From Cordylochernes scorpioides (taxonomy: Eukaryota > Arthropoda > Arachnida > Pseudoscorpiones > Chernetidae), in NCBI GenBank assembly GCA_030710605.1, contig CP092882.1:21896446-21960445 (forward strand): DNA of 64,000 bases. The letters are read 5' to 3'. Shown piece after piece: positions 10,738-21,363 of the stretch. The stretch's first letter is position 1. Each line of letters opens with the position of its first letter. The notes under the pieces were generated by a model. It was not told the origin of the DNA, ran no database searches, and saw only the letters and a list, made by a program, of their open reading frames with translations. A program made the translations under genes and the position numbers.

Positions 10738-10860
10738 CTTTACCAGTGATAAAATAAAGAATGAACCACAACACCAGTTTTGGAAAATTCAGACAATAAG
10801 TGTCAACCTGAATTTGCCAAAACTGGTGGCTCATTCTTTATCATCACTGGTAAAGTATTT
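10738..10860. repeat. Short foldback element
   Basis: TTTACCAGTGATAAAATAAAG at the left is complementary to CTTTATCATCACTGGTAAAG at the right, and CACCAGTTTTGG pairs with CCAAAACTGGTG. It is a hairpin-like non-autonomous element with a short loop of about 30 bases. Confidence 0.7.
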
Positions 10861-11520
10861 AATCTATTCTCCATGACCTTGTATAATTACAACAACAAAA
10901 AGCCTTTATTTAGGGTCACTGACCCTATACAGGATTCACCAGAGGTATGCATAAGAACAAAGCAGTGAGACAAAGAAAACAACGATATAGACAGAAGAAA
11001 AAGAAAAAAAAAACAAGAAAGAGAAAGAGGGAAGCAAGAAAAACAATACAAAAAGAGTAGCAGTAAGAAAGTGAGGAGTGAGTGTCACTTGGCCTTCTTC
11101 TGAGATATGGACTTGTGGAAACCATAAAACGCCGTAGCAATATACTTATTCTGGGTCATATTGTCAATTATTGATGGAAGTGAAGCACATGATCTTGTAT
11201 AATTATATAATAGGATAGTAATTTTAAAAAACGAGTAGTTTTTTTTTACTAAGGTGATGCACTATGCCATCATTCTGATGCTCAATTAAAGGGAGAGGTC
11301 TGGTACATGTGTATCATCCTCACGCAACTTTATATGTCACATTTTGTATTGTTATCTTTAAAATGCTATGCTTTATCCTTTATACAAAATTTATATAATT
11401 ATTTTTATTAATTTGAGTAAAATTTTATTAAAGCCCCTGAATTGTACATGTTGTACTCTTGTTGTTCACATGTTTTCTATGTGAATAGCTTCTCCTTCCA
11501 GAAAAGTTTTTCACTCTCAG
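10861..11520. other. Unassigned sequence including a purine-rich tract
   Basis: Bases 10970-11060 form a strongly A/G-biased strand. No gene is supported. The phrase TTAAAGGGAGAGG near 11286 echoes an inverted phrase near 10710, so the stretch may be an old foldback element. Confidence 0.35.
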
Positions 11521-11589
11521 AATTTTAAATGATTATACATAAAAGCTGTCTGTCAGATCGGCACAGGTCATTAGTTGACTGTCTTACCT

Positions 11590-12608
11590 TGTCAAGATCT
11601 CCTGAGCTCTCTACCATGGCTACATTCAATAACAGGAAATGCAAGAAGCAACCTGAAGGCTCCCAAGTCGACCTGAAGGCTTCGAGGCTGAAGACATGGT
11701 CCTGGTCTCCAGCCACTATGTGGCCCTGCAAGGCTTGAACCAGCCCTTACACCTTGACCTGGTTGGGTACATCGAGAGGAGGGTCCAGATCATCAAGAAC
11801 CTGGCACAAAGTCAAAAACCCTGTCCCAAACTGTGGGTGACTGTCTCGAGCTCTAGAATATCCTGGGGGACATAAAGAACACCTAGACAGCCACCAAATC
11901 AGCCCAAACTGATCCTGCCCCTGCTTTCCAAGAAGCAGAGGCACAAACAGATCCAATCCAGCTTCCCACTACAGCTCATAGGAAGCTTGCTGCTGCCTCT
12001 ACTAAGAGGAAGCAGCCAACCCTCCTGCCAAAAGAAACAATGCTGCTGTTCCTCGCAAGCCTGTACCACCTAGCCCGCTTCCTCCAAACTCAAACTGGAC
12101 GCCAAGAAATTAGCGGCTCATGCTGTGATTGTGGCAGACAACCCACAGCTTGGCCTTCGGTCTTCTTGAAAGCTGCCCATCCTCTGCCCCAAGGCATCCC
12201 TCCACACCAACTCCTACCTGGCAGGTCTGCCAGTAGAAGGAAATCTTGCTGCATCCTTTTCAGGAAGGATGAGAATACCACCAACTTTACCATAGTGGAG
12301 ATTTTCTGGCCACTCCTGCCGTCAGCCACTTCCTGGTGACAAGGTGGTGCCAGCTTGGCGACGAGGAACAGCACCTGTATGGCCTTCATCGAGTTGGACA
12401 AGGCCACTTTCAAAGCCCTGGGAGAATGCGGAAGGATTGTGGTTATGGAGTGACCCTCAACTTTGAGGAATCTGTCTACATCTGCTTCCACTTCTGTAGT
12501 TCTGGCCACAACTCACTACAGTGCTCCAGGGCCCCAAAGTGCTTCCACTGCATTACAGAAGGTCACAAGGGTCGTGACTGCTGGCGAAGCCAAGGATTGC
12601 CAACCTGA
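11590..12608 (+). pseudogene. Non-LTR retrotransposon ORF1 (Gag-like) remnant
   Basis: A GC-richer island (11.5-12.8 kb) in AT-rich DNA carries a degraded nucleic-acid-binding protein. At 12480-12590 the plus strand reads through two CCHC zinc knuckles: CFHFCSSGHNSLQC (spacing disturbed by one residue) then CFHCITEGHKGRDC (correct C-x2-C-x4-H-x4-C). This arrangement is typical of LINE ORF1 or retroelement Gag proteins that coat the RNA template. Upstream, starting near ATGGCTACATTC at 11615, coding continuity is broken by frameshifts and stops. No reverse transcriptase follows, so this is a 3'-truncated or rearranged relic. Confidence 0.65.
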
Positions 12609-13069
12609 CTCCCACGAAACCATATCTTCCCCCAGCCCCATCCTGAGGTCTAATTGTGTCAAGTTTTAGGCTTCTAGGATCCTCCTGCCTCCCCAGATCC
12701 CACCCTGATTCCTGAGCAATCCTGTCTGCACCTGGTGCTGATGCCTGGCCAACCCTCCCCAGACTTCCACCAGCGGACTTAATGGCTTTCTGCATCCTGG
12801 GTACCTTTGGTACTGCGATTGGTTGGGGGGTATTTGTCATTGCACAAGCTCAATGATAATTCTTTTTTTGGTACAAGTTGTTTAAAGAATATTCCTGCCA
12901 GATCGGCAGTCCATATCAGGAGTCCACTATCTCTAGGAGTCTGCTTATCATTTCCCGGAATGGCAACTTGTTTTTATCTGTTAAATATTATCTTACTACT
13001 CGACCACTGCTTCTATTTTTATCTTTTTCACAAACAACACTTGGTAGTTTTGTGTGTGCAACGAAACTG

Positions 13070-13212
13070 TTGTATATATACACATTGCATACATATATAC
13101 ATATTGCACAATTATTGCATACATATATAAACATATATACATATTGCACAATTATAGCATACATATATAAACATATATATTGCACAATTATTTCATACAT
13201 ACATATTGCACA
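13070..13212. repeat. AT-rich tandem repeat
   Basis: Irregular tandem units of roughly 40 bases carry TTGCACAATTAT, GCATACATATATAAACATA and ATATATACATA. Related words occur at 16450-16570, so this may be an expanded microsatellite tail of a dispersed repeat. Confidence 0.6.
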
Positions 13213-13399
13213 AATACGTATTATATTTTGAAAATTTACTTTTTGAATTGAAAATGATGGATTTTGAATAAACATTAATTGTTTTGTTTGCCTTAGCAGA
13301 CTTTGTTTTATATATTTTACATTTATCACATAATTGTACATTTTATATGTTAAACACACACATGGGTAGAAAACAGATTATTAGTACTCTATTCTCGGT

Positions 13400-13505
13400 T
13401 TTTATTCTTTTGTCTGATAATGGTAACAACACTGTTACCGAAATGTCACGCACCACACATTAATTTATTTGATCTTATTACCTTGTAATTCTAATCTATA
13501 ATATA
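13400..13505 (+). repeat. Penelope-type terminal repeat fragment
   Basis: Contains TTTTGTCTGATAATGGTAAC, a stem to GTTACCGAAATGTCACGCAC, then TTATTTGATCTTATTACC. It is the right half of the foldback family with substitutions in the hammerhead-like core (CTGATAA and GAAATGTC). Confidence 0.65.
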
Positions 13506-13589
13506 AATTATTTTAATATAAGTGAATAAATGCAATGGTGAAAAAAAAATAAATTTAGAAAATAAAGAAAAGGCTCTAACACATTTGTT

Positions 13590-14095
13590 TACATTGGTCA
13601 TTTAACGGCGGCTAAAGTTAAACCTAAATCGTCCATCATTGGTGCCGATTTTGCAACGCATTTTAAGACTTTAAAGCACAGTGTTTAAGCACGGAGGGCA
13701 TACACTAACTATGGCCGCCGTGACAAAGTATTATATTTTCAGCAATAAATTTATATTTAAACAAGAAATATCAAATGTGTCAAAATTTGCTTTTAAAAAT
13801 AGGTCAAATTATGATTTGTGATAATAATAACAAAATCTACCCCACTTGCCCAAAATATAGTTTGGTACCTGCAGCTCCAGAACACATTTTGGCTTGTATT
13901 AGATGCACTAAACAGGACCTTTGGGAGAGGCTGCTGCTCATCATAAAATAGCTCGAGGAGCATGAACTCATGGAATTTGTGTAATCTTTACACAAGGGGA
14001 TAAGAAACAACAACGTGATTTGATAGGTTGCAGGTAGAGACAATAAAATGTGGTCGAATTATTGCAGGTGTTGAATTAATGAGGTTATACTGTAT
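13590..14095 (-). repeat. Pogo-like non-autonomous element with nested LINE fragment
   Basis: The right end, read on the minus strand, is TACAGTATAACCTCATTAAT, a pogo/Tigger-like terminus. The body (13590-13800) is shared with 6360-6535 and 57850-58040. A LINE coding fragment lies within it at 13837-14030. Confidence 0.55.
13837..14030 (+). pseudogene. LINE ORF2 C-terminal fragment
   Basis: The plus strand translates to a fragment with CPKYSLVPAAPEHILACI followed by CTKQDLWERLLLIIK, an in-frame stop, then LEEHELMEF. The C...H...C spacing is the zinc-knuckle-like end found in RNase H-bearing non-LTR elements. The tail (WER-LLIIK-LEEHELMEF) recurs at 63505-63600. A dead 3' remnant. Confidence 0.65.
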
Positions 14096-14251
14096 ATTTC
14101 TACACACAGTCCTAGAAATGTCCTTAATAAATGCAGACACTATAGGACAATCAACCTAATACAGTAGTAGAGAGGACTGGAGATTAAACTGGGGACACTA
14201 CTGAGTAGGTTAATATCTAGCATTGTAGGCTGAATATTTATGTGTTTATAA

Positions 14252-14860
14252 ACACAAGGTAATAAGACCAAATAAATAGTGTGCCATGTTTCGGTAACAG
14301 CGTTGTTACCATCTTCAGACAAAAGTACTGAATGAGAAAAAATATCACAGCATGTTTTAAATAGTTACTGTTATCAAGTATGTAAACAAGATAGCAGATA
14401 AGAAGAAGATAGTTTTCTGAGAAACACAGAATATTATTATTCGAATTAAAAATGGAAAAACCAACTTTTTTTAGATATAATTAAAAGCATATCTATAAAT
14501 TACATTGATATCTCTTTCTTCTATTCTGTTTTTTTTTTTTTTTTTTACTTATCCTTTCTATTCTGTTAATTGTAGCACATTTCTTTTGAATTAAAAAAAG
14601 TTTCTTTAAATTGTCTCTTAAAGTAATTTTTCTCATAATGTAGTATATCTTTGTTTCTTTTAGATTAATAGATTTTATTATGCCCTGTGATTTTTCTGTT
14701 CTTCAAGTGCAGATTTCTCAATTTTATCCCATTTTAGAACATATTCATGGTTTTTCATTCTTTCTTTTAAAGTTCTGGATGTTTGTCCTATATAGCATTG
14801 GTCAAATTTTTCACATTTCACTTAATAAATTAAATCTGTTCTTTTTGGTAATTGGGTGTT
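14252..14860 (-). pseudogene. Penelope-like element: GIY-YIG endonuclease end plus terminal repeat
   Basis: On the minus strand, 14860-14680 reads CEKFDQCYIGQTSRTLKER and then MKNHEYVLKWD, the YIG segment, conserved arginine and following histidine/glutamate region of the GIY-YIG nuclease found C-terminal to the reverse transcriptase of Penelope-like elements. Downstream on the same strand a degraded lysine-rich tail (with KKCATINRIERISK) continues to about 14460. It is directly followed by the foldback terminal repeat (14258-14420), which holds CTGAAGATGG, a stem and GAAACATG. A stop and a frame change precede the nuclease segment; the reverse transcriptase is missing. Confidence 0.8.
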
Positions 14861-14959
14861 CATATGGTTGTTGATTATATTGAGAGATAGGTTTACATGC
14901 TTTCCATGCAATTTTTATTTTTTCTTACTTTTGGATAAGGCACAATTTGATTATATATT

Positions 14960-15055
14960 ATAAACACAAGGTAATAAGACCAAATAAATAAATAACACAC
15001 TACTTATTTTTTATTTGGATTTGGTTTTATTACCTTGTGTGTTTTCTTACTTTTT
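14960..15055. repeat. Deleted Penelope-type foldback repeat
   Basis: ACAAGGTAATAAGACCAAAT and the complementary TTTGGATTTGGTTTTATTAC survive with the whole central region missing. It sits between the two head-to-head Penelope remnants. Confidence 0.65.
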
Positions 15056-15062
15056 GAATATA

Positions 15063-15130
15063 CAGTAGAACCTCCCTTAAACGGACATCTCTCTACAAAG
15101 GACAGTTTTCATTTGAAAACTTCTCTATTA
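15063..15130 (+). repeat. Family E Tigger-like MITE, left end
   Basis: Begins CAGTAGAACCTCCCTTAAAC and includes CTCTCTACAAAGGACAGTTT, the left portion of the family; the right portion is absent, replaced by the Penelope remnant. Confidence 0.6.
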
Positions 15131-15680
15131 CCTTAAAGAGAAGGTTTAATTTATGAAGTAAAATGTTAAAAATGCTATGTAGGACAAACAGTCGGAACTT
15201 TAAAAGAAAGAATGAAAAACCATGAATGTGTTCAAAATAGGATATAATTGAGAATTCTGCACCTGTAGAACAAAAAAAAAAAAGGAATACTGGGCACAAT
15301 AATTTCAATCTAAATGAAACAAAAATATTAGATTAAAAGAACATTTAAGAAACGATTTAAAGAGACCTTTTTCATTTAAAATAAATGCCACAATTAACAA
15401 AATGGAAGAAATAACATTTACAGATATATATGATTTTATATGATAATACATATCTAATTCTGTAAATAAAACGTTTTAGGGTTCTTTGAAAATACTTATT
15501 TTTATTCCACAGTTATTTTGTTTGCACAACTGATGACAGTGCAACAATTTAATAAGGCTGGCTCTGATCTTTTATTTCTCATTTAGTACTTTTGTTTGAT
15601 GATTGTAACACTGCTGTTACTGAAACGTCATAAACATTTCAATAATTTGGATTTCACCTTGTTACCTTATGTTTATAACC
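15130..15680 (+). pseudogene. Penelope-like element: second GIY-YIG end plus terminal repeat
   Basis: The plus strand reads KCYVGQTVGTLKER then MKNHECVQN at 15165-15240, homologous to the minus-strand copy just upstream. The C-terminal tail (ATINKMEEI, about 15390) follows and is then joined, about 100 bases on, to a terminal repeat containing TTGATGA, a stem and GAAACGTC (15597-15631). Coding is broken by stops and frame changes. Its orientation is head-to-head with the copy at 14252-14860. The direct join of Penelope coding sequence to the foldback repeat on both sides identifies the foldback family as Penelope-derived termini. Confidence 0.8.
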
Positions 15681-15721
15681 AAGTTTTGTTATAAAAAGGT
15701 CTCTACTGTTTATATAAATAG

Positions 15722-16222
15722 AGTACAACCTCTTTAATTCAACCAACTATAATTCACCACTTTCAGAAATATAGCAACTCCGCCTTTACTGGTCCCAAGC
15801 CCGGATGAAAAAGGAGGAGGGGGAGCAGTAACAAGCTCGCTAAAAAACCTGGGTTCAGCTGGCCCGGCTGATAGTACCCTATAAGGGCTCCTAATCCAGG
15901 GATACAGGATGGGCAGCTGCACATGGCATCTGTTCCTCATGTCAGAGGCAGCCATTTCTTTTGGAGCTAAGTCTGCCTGCCACTGAGTAGTGCTCCTAGT
16001 CTTAATGACAAAGGCAGACACATTCTACTTCACACAGTCATGATGGTTGTCAGACACCATCAAGGGTCACAACTTGATACCTTAATGTGTTTGAGTGGAG
16101 ATAAGGAAGCAGAAGGAATATAGCCATTATTTACATCCAAATGGAATTTATATATTTTACATTTATAAACTTTAATTCAACAGGAAGCACTTGAGGAGTT
16201 GAATTAAAGAGGTTAGAAACTA
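15722..16222. mobile_element. MITE with CTCTTTAATTCAAC-type termini, host of a SINE
   Basis: The left edge has AACCTCTTTAATTCAACC and the right edge the complementary GTTGAATTAAAGAGGTT. Family A retroposon sequence is nested inside at 15776-16114. The termini resemble the pogo-like element at 57685 and 14095. Confidence 0.65.
15776..16114 (+). repeat. Family A retroposon (SINE-like), copy 1
   Basis: Starts AACTCCGCCTTT, contains CCCGGATGAAAAAGGAGGAG and CATGTCAGAGGC, and ends GAGTGGAGATAAGGAAGCAG. Short direct repeats of AATATAGC flank it. No A or B box was recognised, so it may be a LINE 3' fragment rather than a tRNA-derived SINE. Confidence 0.75.
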
Positions 16223-16247
16223 TAATATTTTATATATATAGATACAA

Positions 16248-16400
16248 GAAGACCTAATCCAAATAATTTATATTGTGTGTTATGCGACAGCCGGGAATCA
16301 AACCTGGGCCAACTGCTTGGAAGTCAGCTATAATACACACTATTAAATTATTTGGATTAGGTCTCCTTGTATCTATAATCCAAATTGTGCTTTATCATAT
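16248..16400. repeat. Penelope-type foldback repeat whose core is replaced by a tRNA-like segment
   Basis: Outer arms ACAAGAAGACCTAATCCAAA and TTTGGATTAGGTCTCCTTGT are typical of the family, as is the tail ATAATCCAAATTGTGCTTTA. The inner stem-loop and hammerhead-like motif are absent; a tRNA 3' half occupies the space. Confidence 0.75.
16284..16332 (-). other. tRNA-Gly(TCC)-like 3' half
   Basis: Read on the minus strand: CTTCCAAGCAG anticodon-loop region, GGTTTGATTCC (B-box-like T arm) and GGCTGTCGC acceptor end. It resembles the 3' part of animal tRNA-Gly(TCC). No 5' half is present, so it is not a functional tRNA gene. Confidence 0.6.
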
Positions 16401-16449
16401 TTTATATATAATGAATATTTGCCTATATATTTTACTGGGTTTTACTGTG

Positions 16450-16610
16450 TATACATGTTGCATACATATATACATATTGCATACATATATATATATATAT
16501 ATGGCATACTTATTGCATACATATTTACACCTATTGCATACATATATAAACATACATATTTTACTGCCAATCCAGGGATCCGGGTTATATTGAGAGAGAG
16601 AGAGAGAGAG
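16450..16610. repeat. ATATAT and GAGA microsatellite tract
   Basis: TTGCATACATATATACATA units followed by (AT)n and, at 16592-16611, a (GA)n run. No gene is supported. Confidence 0.6.
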
Positions 16611-16730
16611 AAATTTCCAATAATTTGAAATAAGTTATTTTTTAAAAATGATTTATTTCTCTTTTATTAATATACAATCAAACCTAGTTATAACATCATG
16701 GGTGCAACTTAAGGTAATAAGATCAAATCC

Positions 16731-17098
16731 AACTCCGCCTTTGCCCGTCCCAAGCCCGGATGAAAAAAGAGGAGGGGTAGGTGTAACAAGCTTGGTAAAA
16801 AACCTGGGCTCAGCTGGCCCGGCTGATAGTACCCTGTAAGGGCTCCTGATCCAGGGATACAGGATGAGCAGCGTTTGTACACCATGTTAGGAGCGGCTGC
16901 ACATGGCGTCTGTTCCTCATGTCAGAGGCAGCCATTTCAAATTGGAGCTAAGTTGGCCTGCCACTAAGTAGTGCTTCCAGTCTTAATGACAAAGGCAGGC
17001 GCATTCTACTTCACCCAGTCATGATGGTTGTCAAGTCTCAAGCTCTACAAGCTTGATACCCTAATATGATTGAGTGGAGATAAGAAAGAAGAAGAAGA
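16731..17098 (+). repeat. Family A retroposon, copy 2, with exact target duplication
   Basis: Starts AACTCCGCCTTTGCCCGTCC and ends in a GAA-rich tail. GATCAAATCC at 16721-16730 recurs at 17099-17108. The insertion split a Penelope-type foldback, whose left end AAGGTAATAA is at 16711. Confidence 0.85.
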
Positions 17099-17225
17099 GA
17101 TCAAATCCAAATAAACAAATAAGTGTGTGACATTTTAGTTACAGCGTTGTTACCCAAAATGTCACACTATTAATTTATTTAGATTTAGTCTTATTGCCTT
17201 GTATTTATAATCCAAATTGTACCTG
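17099..17225. repeat. Penelope-type foldback repeat, right part
   Basis: GTGTGTGACATTTTAGTTAC, a GCGTTGTTACCCAAAATGTC stem, then TTTAGATTTAGTCTTATTGC and ATCCAAATTGTACC. It is continuous with the fragment left of the family A insertion. Confidence 0.7.
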
Positions 17226-18073
17226 GTCATTTGGGGGTGCAACTAGTTATAACCACTGTTAAAAAACATTTGGAACTTAAAACTTGAGGCTTTTCAGAAT
17301 TTTGATGCTATAATTAATTAGCTGGTATAAAAGAGGCTCCTATAGTAAAGTTTTTCTGTATTCTTTTTTAAGGGAATTCAGAGCTTTGATTTCTAATTGA
17401 CCAAATACAAGCTGAATTTGGTGATATTGGACTACCCATTGTTTCACCTTTCATTTGGAGATATATTTATCATCATAAATATGTTGTTTTCAAACAAAAT
17501 TTATTTCTGTATCTTTTATCATATGGTTTATAAGCCTTTTTCTGTATTTTTCATTTTATTTTTCTGAGATCTTATCATTGTTAAAAGACACACTCTCTCA
17601 ACAATAGAAATACCAATCTCTAGCGACTATCATATCAACATGCTATCGAAACAAACCTTCCAATCTCTAGATTACTTGGAATATTTGGAAGATATTCAAT
17701 CTTAACACTAAAGGATCAAACCCAGCCCATCTTGGGACTACATTAGATATGAAACATATTCTGGAAATCACAATAGAAATATTATTAAACTGCATTTATA
17801 AGTATTGTATAAAAACAACTAAGGGGCAAAAGAAACTCTGCAAATATTTCAATCTTAATGTAAAAAAAAAAAAAAAAGAGTAACTCTGATTTCACACATG
17901 ACAGACAAGCAAGCATGACTATAATGCTAAAGGCTTAACTAGGGACACTTTTGAATGCTACTAGGACCACAAATTCTATATTTTTTTCACAGTCTTCTGT
18001 TTATGTGGAAGCCTAAAAAATCTGGTAACCATCAACATGTACTTGTTATTCAACTTTATAATGGTATTATATA
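17226..18073. other. Unassigned AT-rich sequence
   Basis: Nothing identifiable except GGGTGCAACTAGTTATAAC (17226-17250), which echoes 16680-16712 and may be the two ends of an old MITE interrupted by the family A copy. There is a poly(A)-like run near 17860. Confidence 0.35.
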
Positions 18074-19380
18074 CAGTAAAACCCCTCTATAGTGAACCCC
18101 AATGGGACAGAGCTTTTGGTTCACTATAGCCACGGTTTGGCTATTTTTTTTTTTTTTACTTTTCAAATTTCAGACCGTATAATTAAAGGACAGCCATACA
18201 CACAAGAAGAGGCTGCCTCTTAATAGTGGTCACTTAGTTTTAATTCTTTTAATTGACCAATTTCCTTACATTAATACTGAATAATAAGAGAAATCATTAG
18301 ATGATAGGTTCTTCTTATCATTAACATACATGTACCTCTATGTCTAATTTAAAAATCAAGACAAATCCTAGGCAAAGTTTTATTAAATATATATTGAAAG
18401 ATATAAAATGATTTTAAAACATCATTATCACATTATATAATACAATGTTTAGTTGGAAAAATGGCTCTAACACCTTGTTGCTTCAAAGCACTCTTCAAGC
18501 ATTGCACCATTCAAATAAAGTTAGTGTTTTTCTTCCATTTCATTTTTCCACATATTCTTCTAGGTCTAGAGTTCGTTTTTTTTTACTTGTAATGTAAAAC
18601 ATTGCTGACTTTAAAATCACCATAGTTAATGGCATAAAAATAGATTTTGTTTCATCACGGGACCGTTTATTTGGACTTTTTTTTTTAAGCCCTAAAACGT
18701 ACGATCGCGATCGCGGCAAAAGTTGAGGTTGATTCCTCTTTGTAACAATTTTTAATAGCTTTATGTTTTATATTTTATAATAGAAAAGTTATATTCTCTT
18801 ATTTTAATATGTTCTTAACATTTTGCCTGTGTTGTTTCACTTTGAAAAGTTCTGAAAATGGCCTTTTTTTTTTAAAGAAATAACGCTTTTGTTTTTGAAA
18901 TGCCTTTGTTTTCTTCATTTTGGAAGCCATTTGCATTTTTTATATTTCAAATTTAATGGATGCAAATATATTCTATTTAATAAAAAGAGAAAATATGGTT
19001 TTACGGGCTACTAAAAAGTATAATGTGTTAAAATTTATACAACATACAGCAAAAATAAAGTGCAAAAATCAAAACAAACAATGCCGCTAAATTTATTGTT
19101 TTGATATCGCGATCCGCGCGCTGAAACATGCTCAAAATTTTGTTGTTTTAATTTTTTTTTAAATTACAATTCTAAGTTCGTTATAAGCATAGTATTTTAA
19201 ATAGATTTTACTATTTTGGGACCGAAAATAGGTTCGTTATAGGGGTAGTTCGTTATTCTAAAAATCGCAAAGTTCGTTATAACGATGGTATTTTCAATGG
19301 AATGGAATCGGGAATCGGCGTGGGTTCGTTATAAGGGAAGGTTCGTTATATCCAGGGTTCGTATTAGCGGGGTTTTACTG
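18074..19380. mobile_element. 1.3-kb pogo/Tigger-like DNA transposon, non-autonomous
   Basis: Begins CAGTAAAACCCC and ends GGGGTTTTACTG, flanked by TA on both sides, the target duplication of the Tc1/mariner/pogo superfamily. GTTCACTATAG and GTTCGTTATA words repeat near the ends. No transposase coding is recognisable. A short foreign segment around 18170-18240 may be nested. Confidence 0.75.
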
Positions 19381-19439
19381 TATGTTCTTAACCATCTCTC
19401 TCTCTCTTTAAAAAATGAATAAAAATAATTTTTATTGTA

Positions 19440-19617
19440 CAGTACAACCTCCCTTTAGTGGATACCCCACTAGAGGATACCTCTCTACAAAGGACAGTTT
19501 TCATTTGCAAAATTACTATTTTTACTATTTAGTAACTCTCTGGTAAGAGGACACCTCTCCCTAAAGGAAACTTTATTCTCTGCAATTAGGTGTCCTTTAC
19601 AGGGAGGTTCTACTGTA
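19440..19617. repeat. Family E Tigger-like MITE, complete
   Basis: CAGTACAACCTCCCTTTAGT at the left and GGGAGGTTCTACTGTA at the right are near-complementary. The interior has the diagnostic CTCTACAAAGGACAGTTTTC and the spacer with ACTATTTTTACTATTTAG. Confidence 0.8.
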
Positions 19618-19675
19618 CTACTTATTTTTTGAATACTACCCATTTAAGGACTCTTATGATGTAGAAGATATAACT

Positions 19676-20043
19676 CCTTCTTATTTCTTATCTCCGCTCA
19701 ATCATATTAGGGCATCAAGCTTGTAAAGCTTGAGACTTTTGATGGTGTTTGACAATCACCATGACTGGGTGAAGTAGAATGAGTCTGCCTTTGTCATTAA
19801 GACTGGGAGCACTACTCAGTTGCAGGCAGACTTAACTCCAATATGAAATGGCCGCCTCTGACATGAGGAACAGATGCCATGTGCAACCCCTCCTAACATG
19901 GAGTACAAACACTGCTCATCCTGTATACCTGGATCAGGAGCCCTTACAGTGTACTATCAGCCGGGACAGCTGAGCCCAGGTTTTTTAGCGAACTTGTTAC
20001 TGCTCCCCCTCCTCCTTTTTCATCCAGGCTTGGGACCGGAAAA
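19676..20043 (-). repeat. Family A retroposon, copy 3, with 17-bp target duplication
   Basis: Minus-strand copy bounded by ATGTAGAAGATATAACT at 19659-19675 and 20044-20060. The GAA-rich 3' tail is at the low-coordinate end. The first bases of the consensus are missing, so it is slightly 5'-truncated. Confidence 0.85.
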
Positions 20044-20479
20044 ATGTAGAAGATATAACTGATGCTGAAGAAAGAATTTTATTGGTGAGGTCACAAACTA
20101 AAGTAATGGAAGAGTTACTTAACAATACCATTCATTCCATTGATGTGGCTCTTCTTGAAATATTATCACTGTTTAAAATATTCAGAAACACTCTTTGCAA
20201 CATACATTCATCAAGATTACTAAGGCAATCAATGATCATCAAAATGGCAGCTTTTAAAAAACACAAATGTACCAACTTTCCAAAATTTCATGCAAACCTC
20301 AAATCTGAGGTAGATATTCTGGCAGTTAATGTTTCTTTATTTTTAAAGGTGATATATGAAATTAAGGCATTATGGATAAATTTTCATTGCTAGAGCATAA
20401 AGATATATACAATTTAAATAAATATAGATGCTTAATGTGAAAAAATAGTACAAATGTGATATTGTACTGGGATAAGGTG

Positions 20480-20665
20480 CATAAATTAAGAAAAATGTCA
20501 CGCGTCTGTGGTTAGCTTTTCTTGATTAATCAAGAATGGGTATTTGGCCAATTCTGGAATAATTAAAAATCAACAAGAATACATGATATTTATTCTGATA
20601 GATGACGCAAACCATCAGCAACTTTCAGTTGCATGATAAGGAGATGCCTTTTTCTTAATAGATGC
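20480..20665. repeat. Dispersed repeat family I
   Basis: TGGTTAGCTTTTCTTGATTA through GGTATTTGGCCAATTCTGG to GCAACTTTCAGTTGCATGAT also occurs at 49700-49850, and its end at 48363-48425. TTGCATGAT..GGAGATGCCTTTTTCTTAAT marks one edge. Confidence 0.6.
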
Positions 20666-20679
20666 TCAAGTTTCTTTTT

Positions 20680-20780
20680 TTTTTTTTAATAAAACAATTT
20701 TACCCTACCTTTACTGCAATGATAAAATAATGGGAGGGCCGAGCTCATCAGTGGTGAACCCTCCAATAGAAGGGTTGGTT
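20680..20780. repeat. Fragment of foldback family H
   Basis: ACCTTTACTGCAATGATAAA then GGGAGGGC, CTCATCAGTGGTGAACCCTC. The same arrangement is complete at 59486-59668 and partial at 49040-49460. Confidence 0.55.
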
Positions 20781-20892
20781 TTATTATTTTTTAAATATAC
20801 AAGTAAAAAGAGTTTATTTTTACAACAGATGGTATGCTAATGCACCATATTAATACAATGATATACGGAACCCCCTACAATGAAGAAATATG

Positions 20893-21165
20893 CCCACTAC
20901 GACCCGGGTTCGATCCTCGCAATGGACACTTTTTTCTGATGAAAAAAAAAAATGCTCCAATGGGCCTCGATTCTTGCAAAAGTCTAACCCCACCAGCAAG
21001 TGCAAGTAACCAAACGGGGCGATGGCACATTTGTAAGTGCAAAGTCGAACTGCTTTTCACATGTGTAGACATGTGATGCGCTTACAGTAAAAGCAGTCGC
21101 TAACTACTCACCATGATTATCATGGCCTGTACCATGTGTACTAGGGATAATTAAAAAAAAAAAAA
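20893..21165 (+). repeat. tRNA-derived SINE (family D), 5'-truncated, with target duplication
   Basis: Begins inside the tRNA-like head with CCCGGGTTCGATCCTCGCAA (B-box-like), continues with CTTGCAAAAGTC and GTGCAAAGTCGAACTGCTTT, and ends CTAGGGATAATT plus a poly(A) tail. GAAATATG flanks it at 20885-20892 and 21166-21173. Confidence 0.8.
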
Positions 21166-21363
21166 GAAATATGATGCAATATTCTGCAGCAGTTTTGCCC
21201 CCTAACACATCAATGTATCCTTCTGGCTCCCCAGAACCAGATTTTGCGGACTCTTAAGTTTTTGCAATTAATCCCATAGCCCTGACCAAATTGGTGCCTC
21301 ATACCTTCTCTTTGGGGGCATCTTCCACATACTATTAGCAAAATTTTATTAAGTTACTAAGAT

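Noticed and set aside
12988-13359. 123-codon frame with CNNCAICIY-like repeats
   Set aside because: Encoded by the AT-rich satellite at 13070-13212; the apparent cysteine pattern is a product of the DNA repeat.
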